From Pseudomonas frederiksbergensis (GTDB taxonomy: Bacteria; Pseudomonadota; Gammaproteobacteria; Pseudomonadales; Pseudomonadaceae): a stretch of DNA of 64,000 nucleotides. The stretch is taken from assembly GCF_003732665.1 (NCBI RefSeq), contig NZ_MOBP01000001.1, positions 167,466 through 231,465 on the forward strand. Direction: 5' to 3'. The notes under the pieces were generated by a model. The model worked only from the letters and a program-made list of their open reading frames with translations. It searched no databases and had not been told where the DNA came from. Below are positions 16,302-27,425 of the stretch, piece by piece (positions within the stretch are counted from its first letter, which is position 1; each line of letters starts with the position of its first letter). Made by a program: the position numbers and the translations under genes.

Positions 16302-18937
16302 GACTTGGCCTTAGGTTTACGCGCCCCGCCGCTTTTGGCTGGGGCCGAGCCCGCTTTCGGCGGGCCTTTACGGTGTTTGCTCGGCTTGCTGCCGGAAGCC
16401 TTTTCAGGCGCCGACCGTCCGGTCTTTCCCCCAGACGCCGCTTTACCGCCGCTTTTCGCTTCAGACAGCAACGCCTGTTTCAGTTCACGGCTTTTGCGCA
16501 GCTCGGCATTTTTTGCCGCCGCATCGCTTGGGCGATAGGCTTCGGGCGCTTTTTCCTTGGCAGGACGACGGCCGGTTTTTGCCGGGGCCGGTTCTGCAGC
16601 GGTTTTGGCGCCTGTTTTTGCAGCAGAAGCCGCAGGTGCAGTGGCTTCAGTGCCGCGCTTCTTGCGACCGATCGGCGCGCTGATGGTCTTTTCAGCCATC
16701 TCGAAGTCGATCTTGCGTTCGTCGAGGTCAACGCGCATCACGCGCACTTCAACGGTGTCGCCGAGGCGGAAGCTGCGACCTGTACGCTCACCGGCGAGGC
16801 GGTGGTGCACAGGATCGAAGTGGTAGTAATCCCCCGGCAGCGCGGTGACGTGCACCAGGCCTTCGACGTAGATGTCGGTCAGCTCGACGAACAGGCCGAA
16901 ACCGGTCACGGCGGTGATCACACCCGGGAACGATTCGCCCACGCGGTCTTTCATGAACTCGCATTTGAGCCAGTTCACCACGTCGCGGGTCGCTTCGTCG
17001 GCACGGCGCTCGCTCATCGAGCACTGCTCGCCGAGTTGCTCCAGGGCCGCTTCGTCGTACGGATAGATCCGCGCTTTCGGAATGGTCATCGCGCCAGCAC
17101 GGCGAACGTGCGGCGTGTCTTGCTTGGAATGGATCACGCTGCGGATCGCCCGGTGCGTGAGCAAGTCCGGGTAGCGGCGAATCGGCGAGGTGAAGTGGGT
17201 ATAGGCTTCGTAATTCAGGCCGAAGTGGCCCTGGTTATCGGCGCTATACACCGCTTGGCTCAACGAACGCAGCATGACGGTCTGGATCAGGTGGAAATCC
17301 GGACGGTCCTTGATGCTCGCCAGCAAAGCCTGGTAATCCTTCGGCGACGGGCCGTCCTTACCTTTGTGCAGGGACAGGCCGAGCTCGCCGAGGAAGGCGC
17401 GCAGTTTTTCCAGACGCTCCGGTGGCGGACCGTTGTGCACGCGATACAGCGCAGGAATTTCGTGTTTCTTCAGGAATTCAGCAGTGGCCACGTTGGCCGC
17501 GAGCATGCATTCCTCGATCAGTTTGTGCGCATCGTTACGCACGGTCGGACGGATTTCGGCGATCTTGCGCTCGGTGCCGAAGATAATCCGGGTTTCCTGA
17601 GTTTCGAAATCGATCGCGCCACGCACGTGACGAGCGCCCAGCAACACTTTGTACAGTGCGTAAAGCTGCTTGAGGTGCGGCAGAACGTCGGTGTACTCGC
17701 CGCGAAGCTGACGCGCTTCGGTGAGTTTCGGCGTTTCCAGCATCGCGCTGACTTTGTTGTAGGTCAGGCGGGCGTGGGAGTGAATCACCGCTTCGTAGAA
17801 GCAGTAGTCGGTCATCTCGCCGGTTTTGGAGATGGTCATCTCGCAAACCATGGCCAGGCGATCGACATGCGGGTTCAGGGAGCACAAGCCGTTGGACAAC
17901 TGCTCTGGGAGCATCGGCACGACGCGCTCGGGGAAGTACACCGAGTTACCGCGAACCTGGGATTCGTTGTCCAGCGCCGAACCGATCTTCACGTAGCTGG
18001 AGACGTCGGCAATTGCCACGTACAACTTCCAGCCACCGGAGAACAGGCGCAGCTTGCCTGGCTTGGATTCGCAATACACCGCGTCATCGAAGTCTCGCGC
18101 ATCTTCACCGTCGATGGTCACGAACGGCAGATGGCGCAGGTCGATACGCTTCTCTTTGTCTTTCTCTTCGACTTCAGGCTTGAGCTTGGCAGCTTCTTTC
18201 AACACCGCCTCAGGCCATACGTGCGGGATATCGTATGCGCGCAGGGCGACATCGATTTCCATGCCCGGCGCCATGTAGTTACCCACCACTTCAACCACGT
18301 CGCCTTGCGGCTGGAAGCGTGGCGTCGGCCAGTGAGTGATCTTCACTTCGACGAACTGACCGATATTGGCATTGGCGTTGCGGCCCGGGGTGACCAGCAC
18401 TTCCTGCTGGATCTTCGGGTTATCCGCAACCACGAAGCCGATACCGCCTTCTTCGAAGTAACGGCCGACGATGGTCTCGTGGGCACGGGAAACGACTTCG
18501 ACGATCATGCCTTCGCGGCGACCGCGACGGTCCAGGCCGGAAACACGGGCAAGGGCTCGGTCACCGTCGAACACCAGGCGCATTTGCGCCGGGCTCATGA
18601 ACAGGTCGTCACTGCCGTCGTCCGGGACGAGGAAGCCGAAACCGTCACGGTGACCGCTGATGCGGCCCAGGATCAGGTCGAGCTTATCCACAGGCGCATA
18701 AGTGCCGCGACGCGTGTAAATAAGCTGAGCATCGCGCTCCATGGCGCGCAGGCGGCGACGCAGGGCTTCGATCTGGTCTTCTGTGGTCAGACCAAACTCC
18801 TCGACCAACTGCTCGCGGTTAGCAGGCGAACCTCGATCAGCAAGGTGCTGAAGGATCAGTTCGCGGCTAGGAATAGGGTTTTCATATTTTTCCGCTTCAC
18901 GAGCGGCCTCGGGATCGAGGGACTGCCAATCGGCCAT
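16298..18937 (-). CDS. rnr: Ribonuclease R
   Basis: An 879-residue processive 3'-5' exoribonuclease that degrades structured RNA, including rRNA and tmRNA-tagged messages. In order: an N-terminal helix-turn-helix (about 20-85), cold-shock OB domains (RRGTYAPVDKLDLILGRI onward), the RNB catalytic domain with TIDGEDARDFDDAV carrying the metal-binding aspartates, an S1 domain (PGVITAVTGFGLFVELTDIY), and a long Lys/Ala/Pro-rich tail from about residue 735. Lengths of both core and tail fit the family. It leads the rnr-rlmB operon. Confidence 0.97.
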   Translation of the reverse strand: MADWQSLDPEAAREAEKYENPIPSRELILQHLADRGSPANREQLVEEFGLTTEDQIEALRRRLRAMERDAQLIYTRRGTYAPVDKLDLILGRISGHRDGFGFLVPDDGSDDLFMSPAQMRLVFDGDRALARVSGLDRRGRREGMIVEVVSRAHETIVGRYFEEGGIGFVVADNPKIQQEVLVTPGRNANANIGQFVEVKITHWPTPRFQPQGDVVEVVGNYMAPGMEIDVALRAYDIPHVWPEAVLKEAAKLKPEVEEKDKEKRIDLRHLPFVTIDGEDARDFDDAVYCESKPGKLRLFSGGWKLYVAIADVSSYVKIGSALDNESQVRGNSVYFPERVVPMLPEQLSNGLCSLNPHVDRLAMVCEMTISKTGEMTDYCFYEAVIHSHARLTYNKVSAMLETPKLTEARQLRGEYTDVLPHLKQLYALYKVLLGARHVRGAIDFETQETRIIFGTERKIAEIRPTVRNDAHKLIEECMLAANVATAEFLKKHEIPALYRVHNGPPPERLEKLRAFLGELGLSLHKGKDGPSPKDYQALLASIKDRPDFHLIQTVMLRSLSQAVYSADNQGHFGLNYEAYTHFTSPIRRYPDLLTHRAIRSVIHSKQDTPHVRRAGAMTIPKARIYPYDEAALEQLGEQCSMSERRADEATRDVVNWLKCEFMKDRVGESFPGVITAVTGFGLFVELTDIYVEGLVHVTALPGDYYHFDPVHHRLAGERTGRSFRLGDTVEVRVMRVDLDERKIDFEMAEKTISAPIGRKKRGTEATAPAASAAKTGAKTAAEPAPAKTGRRPAKEKAPEAYRPSDAAAKNAELRKSRELKQALLSEAKSGGKAASGGKTGRSAPEKASGSKPSKHRKGPPKAGSAPAKSGGARKPKAKS

Positions 18938-19098
18938 TAGAGAGTTTTCACCTTGTCTATATGCGGGTTAGTTTGGCATAGGCGTAATGAAACGGGAAAT
19001 TTCAGGCTATGAGAGCCTATCTAAAGCCCTTTATCGACACCCCGAAGCTGAATTAAATGCCATTGGCGAAATTTTCCAGGTTTTTTTCATGGCAGGGG

Positions 19099-19127
19099 TT
19101 TACAGTTAAAAACACGCTCCGTATAGT
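19099..19127 (+). promoter_or_regulatory. Promoter of the first tRNA-Leu gene
   Basis: TTTACA (19099-19104) and TATAGT (19122-19127), 17 bp apart, followed by a GC-rich discriminator GCGCGCC, as expected of a stable-RNA promoter. Confidence 0.8.
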
Positions 19128-19163
19128 GCGCGCCATCGACGACGCACTAGCGCTGCCGATACT

Positions 19164-19250
19164 GCCCAGATGGTGAAATTGGTAGACACGCCAGCTTCAG
19201 GTGCTGGTGACCGCAAGGTCGTGGAAGTTCGAGTCTTCTTCTGGGCACCA
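19164..19250 (+). tRNA. tRNA-Leu (CAG), copy 1
   Basis: An 87-nt class II tRNA with CCA encoded. The acceptor stem GCCCAGA pairs with TCTGGGC. The anticodon stem CCAGC/GCTGG encloses loop TTCAGGT, giving anticodon CAG, which reads CUG, the main Leu codon of pseudomonads. A long variable arm (ACCGCAAGGT) and the T arm GAAG-TTCGAGT-CTTC are present. Confidence 0.97.
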
Positions 19251-19290
19251 ATTTCGAGCTTGAGATTAGATCAATTTCAAGGCTCACACA

Positions 19291-19314
19291 AAAACCCGCG
19301 AAAGCGGGTTTTTT
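19291..19314 (+). terminator. Terminator of tRNA-Leu copy 1
   Basis: AACCCGC-GAAA-GCGGGTT stem-loop followed by a T tract, about 40 bp after the tRNA. Confidence 0.93.
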
Positions 19315-19353
19315 GCATTCAGAGCTTCTGATTTATTAAAACCAAATCAGGGG

Positions 19354-19382
19354 TTTACAGATTAAAAAGCTCTCCGTATAGT
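19354..19382 (+). promoter_or_regulatory. Promoter of the second tRNA-Leu gene
   Basis: TTTACA (19354-19359) and TATAGT (19377-19382), again 17 bp apart. The surrounding GGGG and CTCCG bases match the first promoter, so this is a duplicate. Confidence 0.8.
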
Positions 19383-19416
19383 GCGCCACATCAACAGCGG
19401 TGACGTTGCTGATACT

Positions 19417-19503
19417 GCCCAGATGGTGAAATTGGTAGACACGCCAGCTTCAGGTGCTGGTGACCGCAAGGTCGTGGAAGTTCGAGTCTTCTTCTGGGCA
19501 CCA
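19417..19503 (+). tRNA. tRNA-Leu (CAG), copy 2
   Basis: Identical over all 87 nt to copy 1, 253 bp downstream of it, with CCA encoded and anticodon CAG. It has its own promoter and terminator. Confidence 0.97.
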
Positions 19504-19534
19504 ATTCAAATTTCAGAGTCGATCTGGAATTTCA

Positions 19535-19559
19535 CAAAAACCCGCGAAAGCGGGTTTTT
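19535..19559 (+). terminator. Terminator of tRNA-Leu copy 2
   Basis: The same AACCCGC-GAAA-GCGGGTT hairpin and T tract as after copy 1, about 35 bp after the tRNA. Confidence 0.93.
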
Positions 19560-19600
19560 GCGTTTCTGCCTTTCAAAAACTTTCCAGTCAACATCAACCC

Positions 19601-19690
19601 CCTGTGGGAGCGGGCTTGCTCGCGAAGGCGTCGTGTCATGCAACATTGATGCTGGATGACACACCGCTTTCGCGAGCAAGCTCCCACAGG
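19601..19690. repeat. REP inverted pair, second unit shortened
   Basis: A full REP core is followed by an inverted copy lacking a few bases (TTCGCGAGCAAGCTCCCACA). It lies between the tRNA genes and the iron-transport genes. Confidence 0.93.
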
Positions 19691-19763
19691 GTTTGTGCAT
19701 AACCAAAAGACAGCCGCCGCTCTGGCAGGGCCTTATCCTGCCCTCAAGACGCACTTGAGAAAC

Positions 19764-19782
19764 AATATCGTTTATCATTGTT
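19764..19782. promoter_or_regulatory. Possible Fur box upstream of the iron-binding protein gene
   Basis: AATATCGTTTATCATTGTT matches the 19-bp Fur consensus at 12 of 19 positions, including the run ATCATT. It lies 38 bp before the start of a ferric-iron binding protein gene, the expected place for Fur repression. The match is moderate. Confidence 0.4.
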
Positions 19783-19819
19783 GCAAGTTTTTGCAATGCG
19801 ACAGTGAGGAACCCTGCGA

Positions 19820-20830
19820 ATGATGTTTCGAAATACCCTGCGCCGAGGCCTGACCTTTACCCTCCTCGGCCTGGCTCTCGCCACTCCCCTCACCCAAGCC
19901 GCCGATCCGGTGTCCCTGACGCTCTACAACGGCCAACACAAGGAAGTCGGCGATGCAGTCGCCAAAGCCTTCGAAGCCAAGACCGGGATTCACGTCAATG
20001 TACGCAAGGGCAGCAGCAACCAGCTCGCCAGCCAGGTCGTCGAAGAAGGCGACCGCTCCCCCGCCGATGTGATCTACACCGAAGAATCGCCGCCGCTGAA
20101 CAAACTCGGTGAACAAGGCCTGCTGGCCCAGACCGACGCCACCACCCTCGCCGTCCTGCCGAAAGACTACGTGGCCGGCAATGGCACCTGGATCGGCATC
20201 ACCGCCCGGGTCCGCGTGGTCGCTTTCAACCCGAAACTGATCGACGAAAAAGACCTGCCCAAGTCGGTGATGGAATTCTCCGATGCCAAATGGCAAGGCA
20301 ATGTCGGTTTCGTACCGACCAGTGGCGCATTCCAGGAACAGGCCGTGGCGATCATCAAGACTCACGGAATGGACGCCGCCGAAGAATGGCTGACCGGCCT
20401 GCGCGCTTTCGGCAAGGTCTACAGCAACAATATGGTTGCGCTGAAAGCCGTGGAAAACGGCGAAGTCGCCACCGTGCTGGTGAACAACTACTACTGGTTC
20501 GCCTTACAGCGTGAAAAGGGCCAGCTCGATTCGAAACTGCATTATTTCACCGGCGGCGACGTCGGCGGCTTGATCACGGTGTCGAGCGCTGCCGTGCTGA
20601 AATCCAGCAAACATCCACAAGAAGCCCAGCAATTGCTCGCCTACATGGCCAGCGAAGAAGGTCAGCGCGTAATCACCCAGACCACCGCCGAATACCCGCT
20701 GCACAAAGGCATGGAATCGGATCGCGGGCTCAAGCCGTTCAGCGAACTGGAAGCGCCGAAAGTCACCCCGGCCGACCTCGGCAATGCCGAAGAAGCCCTG
20801 GACCTGGAACGTGACGTTGGCTTGAACTGA
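19820..20830 (+). CDS. hitA: Fe(3+) ABC transporter periplasmic binding protein
   Basis: A 336-residue protein of the FbpA/HitA/IdiA class, which binds ferric iron in the periplasm. A Sec signal peptide runs to about residue 28 (MMFRNTLRRGLTFTLLGLAL then ATPLTQAAD). The mature protein begins with the family strand SLTLYNGQHKE. Paired tyrosines in NNYYWF match the iron-binding tyrosines of the class. The ATG follows GAGGAACCC. It overlaps the permease gene by one base. The hit symbol is by analogy with P. aeruginosa hitAB. A related substrate (thiamine or a polyamine) is less likely. Confidence 0.88.
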   Translation: MMFRNTLRRGLTFTLLGLALATPLTQAADPVSLTLYNGQHKEVGDAVAKAFEAKTGIHVNVRKGSSNQLASQVVEEGDRSPADVIYTEESPPLNKLGEQGLLAQTDATTLAVLPKDYVAGNGTWIGITARVRVVAFNPKLIDEKDLPKSVMEFSDAKWQGNVGFVPTSGAFQEQAVAIIKTHGMDAAEEWLTGLRAFGKVYSNNMVALKAVENGEVATVLVNNYYWFALQREKGQLDSKLHYFTGGDVGGLITVSSAAVLKSSKHPQEAQQLLAYMASEEGQRVITQTTAEYPLHKGMESDRGLKPFSELEAPKVTPADLGNAEEALDLERDVGLN

Positions 20831-22395
20831 TGAGCGCATCGCTATCCGCTTCCGCCGCGCAGGCGAGTTACGTGCCTCGGCGCAAACGGCCGTCAATCTG
20901 GTTGCTGCTGCCGGTGTTGCTGCTGGTGGTGCTCAGCCTGTTGCCGCTGGCTTATGTCGGGCTCAAGACTTGGCAAGCAGGCTGGGCCGAAGCATTGCAT
21001 CTGCTATGGCGGCCGTATGTGTTTGGCCTGCTGCGCAACACGTTGTCACTGATGGTCGGCGTGACCCTGGCCTGCGGCGTGATCGGCCTATCGCTGGCCT
21101 GGCTGCTGGAGCGCAGCAATCTGAAGGGCCGGCGAATCTGGGGCGTGATCCTGTGCCTGCCGTTTGCCGTGCCGGCGTTTGTCAGCAGCTTCACCTGGGT
21201 CTCCCTCAGCGCGCACTTCGAGGGTTTGGGCGGGGCGATTCTGGTGATGACCCTGTCCAAGTATCCGCTGGTGTTTCTGCCGGTGGCGGCGACCCTGCGC
21301 AACCTTGATCCGTCCCTGGAAGAGTCCGCCCGCACCCTGGGGCAGAATCGCTGGGGTGTGTTTTTCCGGATCACCCTGCCGCTGCTCTGGCCATCCTTAC
21401 TGGCCGGCTCGCTGCTGATTGCGCTGCACATGCTCGTGGAGTTCGGCGCGCTGTCGATCATCGGCCTGCAAACTTTCACTACGGCGATCTATCAACAGTT
21501 CGAACTGGAATTCAGCAACGCCAATGCGGCGATGCTGTCGGCGGTGCTGTTGGCGCTGTGCCTGGTGCTGTTGTGGCTAGAGCTGCGGGTTCGCGGCAAG
21601 GGCCGACACGTGCGCACCGGCCAGGGTGCGGCGCGGCATGCCGAACAGGTTCGCCTCGGGCCTTGGGCTGTCGCCGGGCAGGCTTATTGTTTGGCGCTGG
21701 CAATCATTGGCAGCGGCATTCCGCTGGGGATGCTCGCGTATTGGCTGGCGGTTGGCTCCTCGGCGGCGTTCCCGGTGGCGGCGATCAGCGAAGCACTGCT
21801 GTCGTCCCTGGCACTGTCTCTCGGCGGTGCAGCGCTGTGTCTGGTGCTGGCGGTGCCTGTGGGCTTGCTGGTGGTGCGCTACAAAGGCCAACTGGCAATC
21901 TGGGCCGAGCGCTTGCCGTATCTGCTGCACGCGCTCCCTGGCCTGGTGATTGCGCTGACCCTGGTGTATTTCGCCCTGCACTACGTGCCGGCGCTGTACC
22001 AGACGTCGATGTTGCTGCTGATCGCTTATGCGCTGCTATTTCTGCCGCTGGCTCAGGCGCCGATTCGTACCGCGCTGAACAAAGCTGCGCCGCAGTTGGA
22101 AGAGGCGGCGCGCACGCTGGGCGCGTCGTCGTTCAGTGCGTTTTGCCGGGTGACGCTGCCGATTATCTTCCCGGCATTGGGCGCGGCGTTTGCGCTGGTG
22201 TTTCTGGATGCGATGAAGGAATTGACGGCGACACTGCTGCTGAGCCCGACCGGGTTGAACACGCTGGCGACAGAGGTGTGGGCGCATACCGCGAATGTGG
22301 AATTTGCGGCGGCGGCACCTTATGCGGCGTTGTTGATTTTGGTGTCGGGGTTGCCGGTTTACCTGCTGACTACCCGGATGTATTTGAGCCGCTGA
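20830..22395 (+). CDS. hitB: Iron ABC transporter permease, fused two-domain type
   Basis: A 521-residue inner-membrane permease of the FbpB/HitB type with about twelve membrane segments in two homologous halves. Each half carries an EAA loop that docks the ATPase: EESARTLGQNRWGVFFRITL and EEAARTLGASSFSAFCRVTL. The ATG overlaps the last base of the upstream stop codon. No ATPase (FbpC/HitC) gene follows; a REP pair and a chemoreceptor gene on the other strand come next. The ATPase must come from elsewhere in the genome. Confidence 0.9.
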   Translation: MSASLSASAAQASYVPRRKRPSIWLLLPVLLLVVLSLLPLAYVGLKTWQAGWAEALHLLWRPYVFGLLRNTLSLMVGVTLACGVIGLSLAWLLERSNLKGRRIWGVILCLPFAVPAFVSSFTWVSLSAHFEGLGGAILVMTLSKYPLVFLPVAATLRNLDPSLEESARTLGQNRWGVFFRITLPLLWPSLLAGSLLIALHMLVEFGALSIIGLQTFTTAIYQQFELEFSNANAAMLSAVLLALCLVLLWLELRVRGKGRHVRTGQGAARHAEQVRLGPWAVAGQAYCLALAIIGSGIPLGMLAYWLAVGSSAAFPVAAISEALLSSLALSLGGAALCLVLAVPVGLLVVRYKGQLAIWAERLPYLLHALPGLVIALTLVYFALHYVPALYQTSMLLLIAYALLFLPLAQAPIRTALNKAAPQLEEAARTLGASSFSAFCRVTLPIIFPALGAAFALVFLDAMKELTATLLLSPTGLNTLATEVWAHTANVEFAAAAPYAALLILVSGLPVYLLTTRMYLSR

Positions 22396-22398
22396 AAA

Positions 22399-22470
22399 GC
22401 TTCGCGGGCAAGCCTCGCTCCTACAGGACTTGCGCAAACCCTGTAGGAGCGAGGCTTGCCCGCGAAGACG
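22399..22470. repeat. REP inverted pair, GCGGGCAAGCCTCGC variant
   Basis: TTCGCGGGCAAGCCTCGCTC with CTACAG, then the exact inverse, with a short spacer, between the ends of the permease gene and the chemoreceptor gene. Confidence 0.95.
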
Positions 22471-22491
22471 TCGGCCCAATCAACACAAATC

Positions 22492-24426
22492 CTAAGCCCT
22501 GAACTGCCCCAGACTCGCTTTCAACTGCGCCGCCAACCCATCCAGCACTTTGCCGCTGGCCGTGGTTTCCACCACTGCCTGAGCCGCTTTCTCAGCTTGC
22601 GCATGAATGGTCTCGACCCGCCCCCGCACCGCTTGCGCACCTTGCGCCTGATGCGCCGCTGCTTGAGTAGCCAAACCAATCGCCGCATGCACTTGCTCGA
22701 CCGAGGCCTGAACCGACTGCTGTAACCGCGCGCTGTCACGCAACACCAGCAAACCTTCACTGGCCTGGCGCCCTGCCTGACCAATCGCTGCTACAGCTTC
22801 TCGCGCGCCTTGCTGCAAGGCGACGATATGCGCCTGGATGTCGCCAGTAGAACTTTGCGTCTTGCTTGCCAGCGCCCGCACCTCATCCGCCACCACGGCA
22901 AATCCACGACCGGTTTCACCTGCCCGGGCCGCTTCGATGGCGGCGTTCAGCGCCAGCAGGTTGGTTTGCTCGGCGATCCCGTGGATCACCGTCAACACCA
23001 CTTCAATCTGTTCACTTTGCTGCGCCAGGCGTTCGATCACCTTGGCCCCGGTATCGACCTGCCCGGCCAGCGCCTCGATCAGGCTGCCGACCTTCGCCGA
23101 GGTCCGGGTGTTCTCATCGGTGGCCGAGCGGATATCCACAACCTGCTGCAAGGCTGCTTGCATGGCATGACTTTCAGACTGGGCTTCGTCAGCCATTTGC
23201 GACAATGCCCGCAGGCTTTCGGCGACTTCATCACGCTGCATGCCCGCCGCTTTATCGGCCCCGGCATTGCGCAGGGTCATCGCACCGATTTCCACGCCGG
23301 TACGCTGGGCGACATCGCCCGCTTCGCGCACGATCGGCTGCAACTTATCCACAAAGCGATTGACCGCCGAGGCCATGTCGCCGATTTCATCCTTGCTGTT
23401 GATCTGCACACGCTTGGTCAGGTCGCCCTCGCCCGCCGCGAGATCATCCATGGCCGCAATCAGCAGCTTCAGGCGATTGACTACCCGACGACCCAGCACC
23501 ACGGCCAGCAACAGCAACACGCCGAAACCCACCACCGCCAGGCCCATGCCGATGCGCCAGCGCAAAGTGCCCGCCGCCTCCTGCACGGTGCTGGTGGTAT
23601 TGGCTTGCATTTGCGACGCGGTGGACTGCGCCGACTTCAGACGCGCCCCCATCGCCGCTGCGCTATCCGCCGCCGCGCCCTTGAGGCTGTCGCCGACCAG
23701 TTGATCACTGCTGGCGATCAGCGCCGAGAAGCGCTTGTCCAGGGCTGCCAGATCGACTTCCACGGAAGCCGTGGAGACGCCCATCAGGACCTTGCCGATT
23801 TCCACGCCATTGGGGCTGATCGAAGCTTCGATGTAGTAGACCGAGGGATCGTTCTTCGCCGCATCCAGCACTTTGTCCAATGCGCGCTCGCCCTGTCCTT
23901 TCTCCAGCAGCGCTTTGTTGATCGGGTTCTCGCGGTTCAGATAGCGCGTCAGGTGCTGTCCGGTGGCGTCGTCGTAGATCACAAACAACACGTTGGGATT
24001 GCGCTGGGCGCGGCGGGCGAATTCGGACAGGGTAGGAACGTCGCTGTCCCACATGGCGCGGGGTGCAACCGAGGCCAGAAGCTGCGCCATATCGTTGGCG
24101 GAGTCCTTCAGGTCTTTTTCCAAAGTCCCACGCAACTGCGCCTGCTCGTCCTTCAGACGCGAGGACAAACCGGCAGTGAGGCGCTGACGGGTATTGGTGG
24201 ACAGGCTGTCCAGGCTCGACGTGACTTCACGCCCCGCCTGCTCCAGTTCACCGGAGAGCTTTTGACTGTCAGCCCCCAGGCGCACGCCCAAGTCGGCTTC
24301 CAACGCGGTGACCGTGCTCCGAGTCAGGGCGACCGCAACCAGCACTTGCACCAAAAGGGCGATACCGAGGGTAACGAACACAGGCCGCAATAGACGGCTT
24401 TGTAACAGTGAGAGAATGGCTGACAC
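22492..24426 (-). CDS. Methyl-accepting chemotaxis protein
   Basis: A 644-residue chemoreceptor. The first membrane segment is at about 12-35 ([20 protein letters not shown]). A periplasmic sensor of about 255 residues follows, with a Cache-like pattern ([37 protein letters not shown]). The second membrane segment is around 290-320 ([20 protein letters not shown]), then HAMP ([20 protein letters not shown]) and the signalling domain with the conserved hairpin tip [19 protein letters not shown]. It starts at GTG with GAGGG upstream. Ligand unknown. The gene is absent from the PAO1 position, as I recall it, so it is probably accessory. Confidence 0.93.
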   Translation of the reverse strand: MSAILSLLQSRLLRPVFVTLGIALLVQVLVAVALTRSTVTALEADLGVRLGADSQKLSGELEQAGREVTSSLDSLSTNTRQRLTAGLSSRLKDEQAQLRGTLEKDLKDSANDMAQLLASVAPRAMWDSDVPTLSEFARRAQRNPNVLFVIYDDATGQHLTRYLNRENPINKALLEKGQGERALDKVLDAAKNDPSVYYIEASISPNGVEIGKVLMGVSTASVEVDLAALDKRFSALIASSDQLVGDSLKGAAADSAAAMGARLKSAQSTASQMQANTTSTVQEAAGTLRWRIGMGLAVVGFGVLLLLAVVLGRRVVNRLKLLIAAMDDLAAGEGDLTKRVQINSKDEIGDMASAVNRFVDKLQPIVREAGDVAQRTGVEIGAMTLRNAGADKAAGMQRDEVAESLRALSQMADEAQSESHAMQAALQQVVDIRSATDENTRTSAKVGSLIEALAGQVDTGAKVIERLAQQSEQIEVVLTVIHGIAEQTNLLALNAAIEAARAGETGRGFAVVADEVRALASKTQSSTGDIQAHIVALQQGAREAVAAIGQAGRQASEGLLVLRDSARLQQSVQASVEQVHAAIGLATQAAAHQAQGAQAVRGRVETIHAQAEKAAQAVVETTASGKVLDGLAAQLKASLGQFRA

Positions 24427-24530
24427 TTAAAATCCCTCTGCTTGGCGCCATTAAATTGATGGCGCATCGGAAGCGATGCTTTTAATCAACATCACAGCAA
24501 AGGTCGTGCCGTCTGACAGACAGATACGAC

Positions 24531-24554
24531 AAAGGCCCCAAATGAGGGGCCTTT
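24531..24554. terminator. Terminator between purA and the chemoreceptor gene
   Basis: AAAGGCCCC / GGGGCCTTT, a 9-bp perfect stem with a six-base loop, 21 bp after the purA stop codon. Confidence 0.88.
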
Positions 24555-24575
24555 GTGTTTTACATCAAAGACTTA

Positions 24576-25922
<1,347 letters not shown>

Positions 25923-27110
25923 TCAAGAAGCCAGCGGCAATACTTGCCAAAGCCCGTTCTGCTGAATCAATTGCCGGTCGCAGTCCGCTTCACGGGCGGC
26001 GGCCAATGGTTGCCCAGGCAAAGCCTGGACGACACGCTGACCCTCACTGCGCAACTGGCAAACCTGCTGCCAGAGTGCCGCATCCGTACTGTCAGGCATC
26101 CAGATACCGCCAGACGGTAGCTCGATTTCAGCACGCCCCAGGGTCACCAGGGTTTTCAAATCGGTGGAGAAGCCGGTTGCCGGACGGGCACGACCGAAGT
26201 CGGCGCCGATGTCGTCGTAACGACCGCCCTGGGCAATGGACTGGCCAACGCCCGGGACGAACACCGCGAACACCACACCGGTGTGGTAGTGGTAGCCGCG
26301 CAACTCGCCCAGATCGAAGTAAAGCGGTAATTCCGGGAAACGCGCGGACAGCCGATCGGCAATCGCCAACAGGTCTTCCAGTGCCGCCAGTACCGGCGCC
26401 GGCGCATTGGCCAGACGCTCACGGGCAGCGCCCAGGACCTCACGACCGCCACACAGGTCGACCAGCGCCCGCAGCATGCCCGACAACTCGGCAGGCAAGC
26501 CTTCGGTCAAGGTAATGACCTCGTCGATAGCCTTGCGTTGCAACGCATCGAACAACTGTTGCTCGACTTCACCGGACAAACCGGCCGCGCGGGCCAGGCC
26601 ACGGTAGATACCGACATGACCGAGGTCCATGTGCACGTCCGGCACATCGGCCAGTTGCAGCATGGCCAGCATCAGGCTGATGACTTCGACGTCGCTGCTC
26701 GGGCTGGCATCGCCGTACAACTCGGCGCCCAACTGGATCGGGCTGCGGGACGATGACAAGGCCCGTGGCTGCGCATGCAGCACGCTGCCGGCGTAGCACA
26801 AACGGCTCGGACCTTCACGACGCAGGGTGTGCGCATCGATGCGCGCCACTTGCGGCGTGATGTCGGCACGGAAACCCATCTGCCGGCCCGATTGCGGGTC
26901 GATGACCTTGAAGGTACGCAGATCCAGGTCCTGGCCCGCGCCGGTCAGCAGGGATTCCAGGTACTCGATATGGGGAGTCACGACAAACTCGTAACCCCAG
27001 CTCTGGAACAGATCCAACACCTGGCGACGCGCTACTTCAATGCGCGCCGCCTCTGGTGGCAGTACTTCTTCGATGCCATCTGGCAGCAGCCAGCGGTCTA
27101 CCGTTGCCAT
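25923..27110 (-). CDS. hisZ: ATP phosphoribosyltransferase regulatory subunit
   Basis: A 395-residue HisRS-like protein without tRNA-charging activity that forms a complex with short-form HisG, the first enzyme of histidine biosynthesis, and gives it feedback control. Class II synthetase-like segments are visible: [20 protein letters not shown], the motif 2-like [14 protein letters not shown], and YYHTG-type [12 protein letters not shown]. The anticodon-binding domain of true HisRS is missing, as expected. Its linkage to purA is conserved in pseudomonads. Confidence 0.95.
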   Translation of the reverse strand: MATVDRWLLPDGIEEVLPPEAARIEVARRQVLDLFQSWGYEFVVTPHIEYLESLLTGAGQDLDLRTFKVIDPQSGRQMGFRADITPQVARIDAHTLRREGPSRLCYAGSVLHAQPRALSSSRSPIQLGAELYGDASPSSDVEVISLMLAMLQLADVPDVHMDLGHVGIYRGLARAAGLSGEVEQQLFDALQRKAIDEVITLTEGLPAELSGMLRALVDLCGGREVLGAARERLANAPAPVLAALEDLLAIADRLSARFPELPLYFDLGELRGYHYHTGVVFAVFVPGVGQSIAQGGRYDDIGADFGRARPATGFSTDLKTLVTLGRAEIELPSGGIWMPDSTDAALWQQVCQLRSEGQRVVQALPGQPLAAAREADCDRQLIQQNGLWQVLPLAS

Positions 27111-27313
27111 TACGCCATTCCCCTATGATCCGGGCGGCCAGCCGTTGGGCGAGCCTTGAGTGAAGCAGAAAATGCCTGGCCCATGCGCAAAGCACGCGCA
27201 TGGACGACGTGGCGAAAAGCCGAAACCGGCTTCGCCAATCACTTTCCTCGAAAAACCTGTCGAGTCATTCAACTCGGGCGCCTGCCTGAAAACCACAATC
27301 AAACGTGCAGACG

Positions 27314-27338
27314 CAAAAAAGCCGGGAATTTCCCGGCT
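27314..27338 (-). terminator. Terminator after hflC
   Basis: AGCCGGGA / TCCCGGCT, an 8-bp stem with a three-base loop. On the minus strand it is followed by TTTTTTGCG. It ends the long hfq-hflX-hflK-hflC transcript before hisZ. 27111-27313 should contain the hisZ promoter, but none stands out. Confidence 0.9.
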
Positions 27339-27367
27339 GCCGCATCATACACACGTTTTCCCAAAGG

Positions 27368-27406
27368 ATCACCCCGCCCGAGGTTTTAGCCGCCAGGCGG
27401 GGTGAT
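27368..27406. repeat. Inverted repeat 3' of hflC
   Basis: ATCACCCCGCC and its exact inverse GGCGGGGTGAT flank a 17-bp loop, 20 bp after the hflC stop and before the terminator. It could be a 3'-end stabilising hairpin. Confidence 0.7.
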
Positions 27407-27425
27407 GATTCAGGTCAACGCTGTA

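Noticed and set aside
16373..18940. 855-residue ORF on the plus strand opposite rnr
   Set aside because: A shadow frame of a highly biased GC-rich gene. The minus-strand product has complete RNase R domains.
19005..19021. AGGCT/AGCCT hairpin upstream of rnr as a riboswitch or sRNA
   Set aside because: Only a five-bp stem, with no promoter or terminator arrangement and no known element recognised.
19381..19659. 92-residue ORF over the second tRNA-Leu
   Set aside because: It translates the tRNA, its terminator and a REP; not a protein gene.
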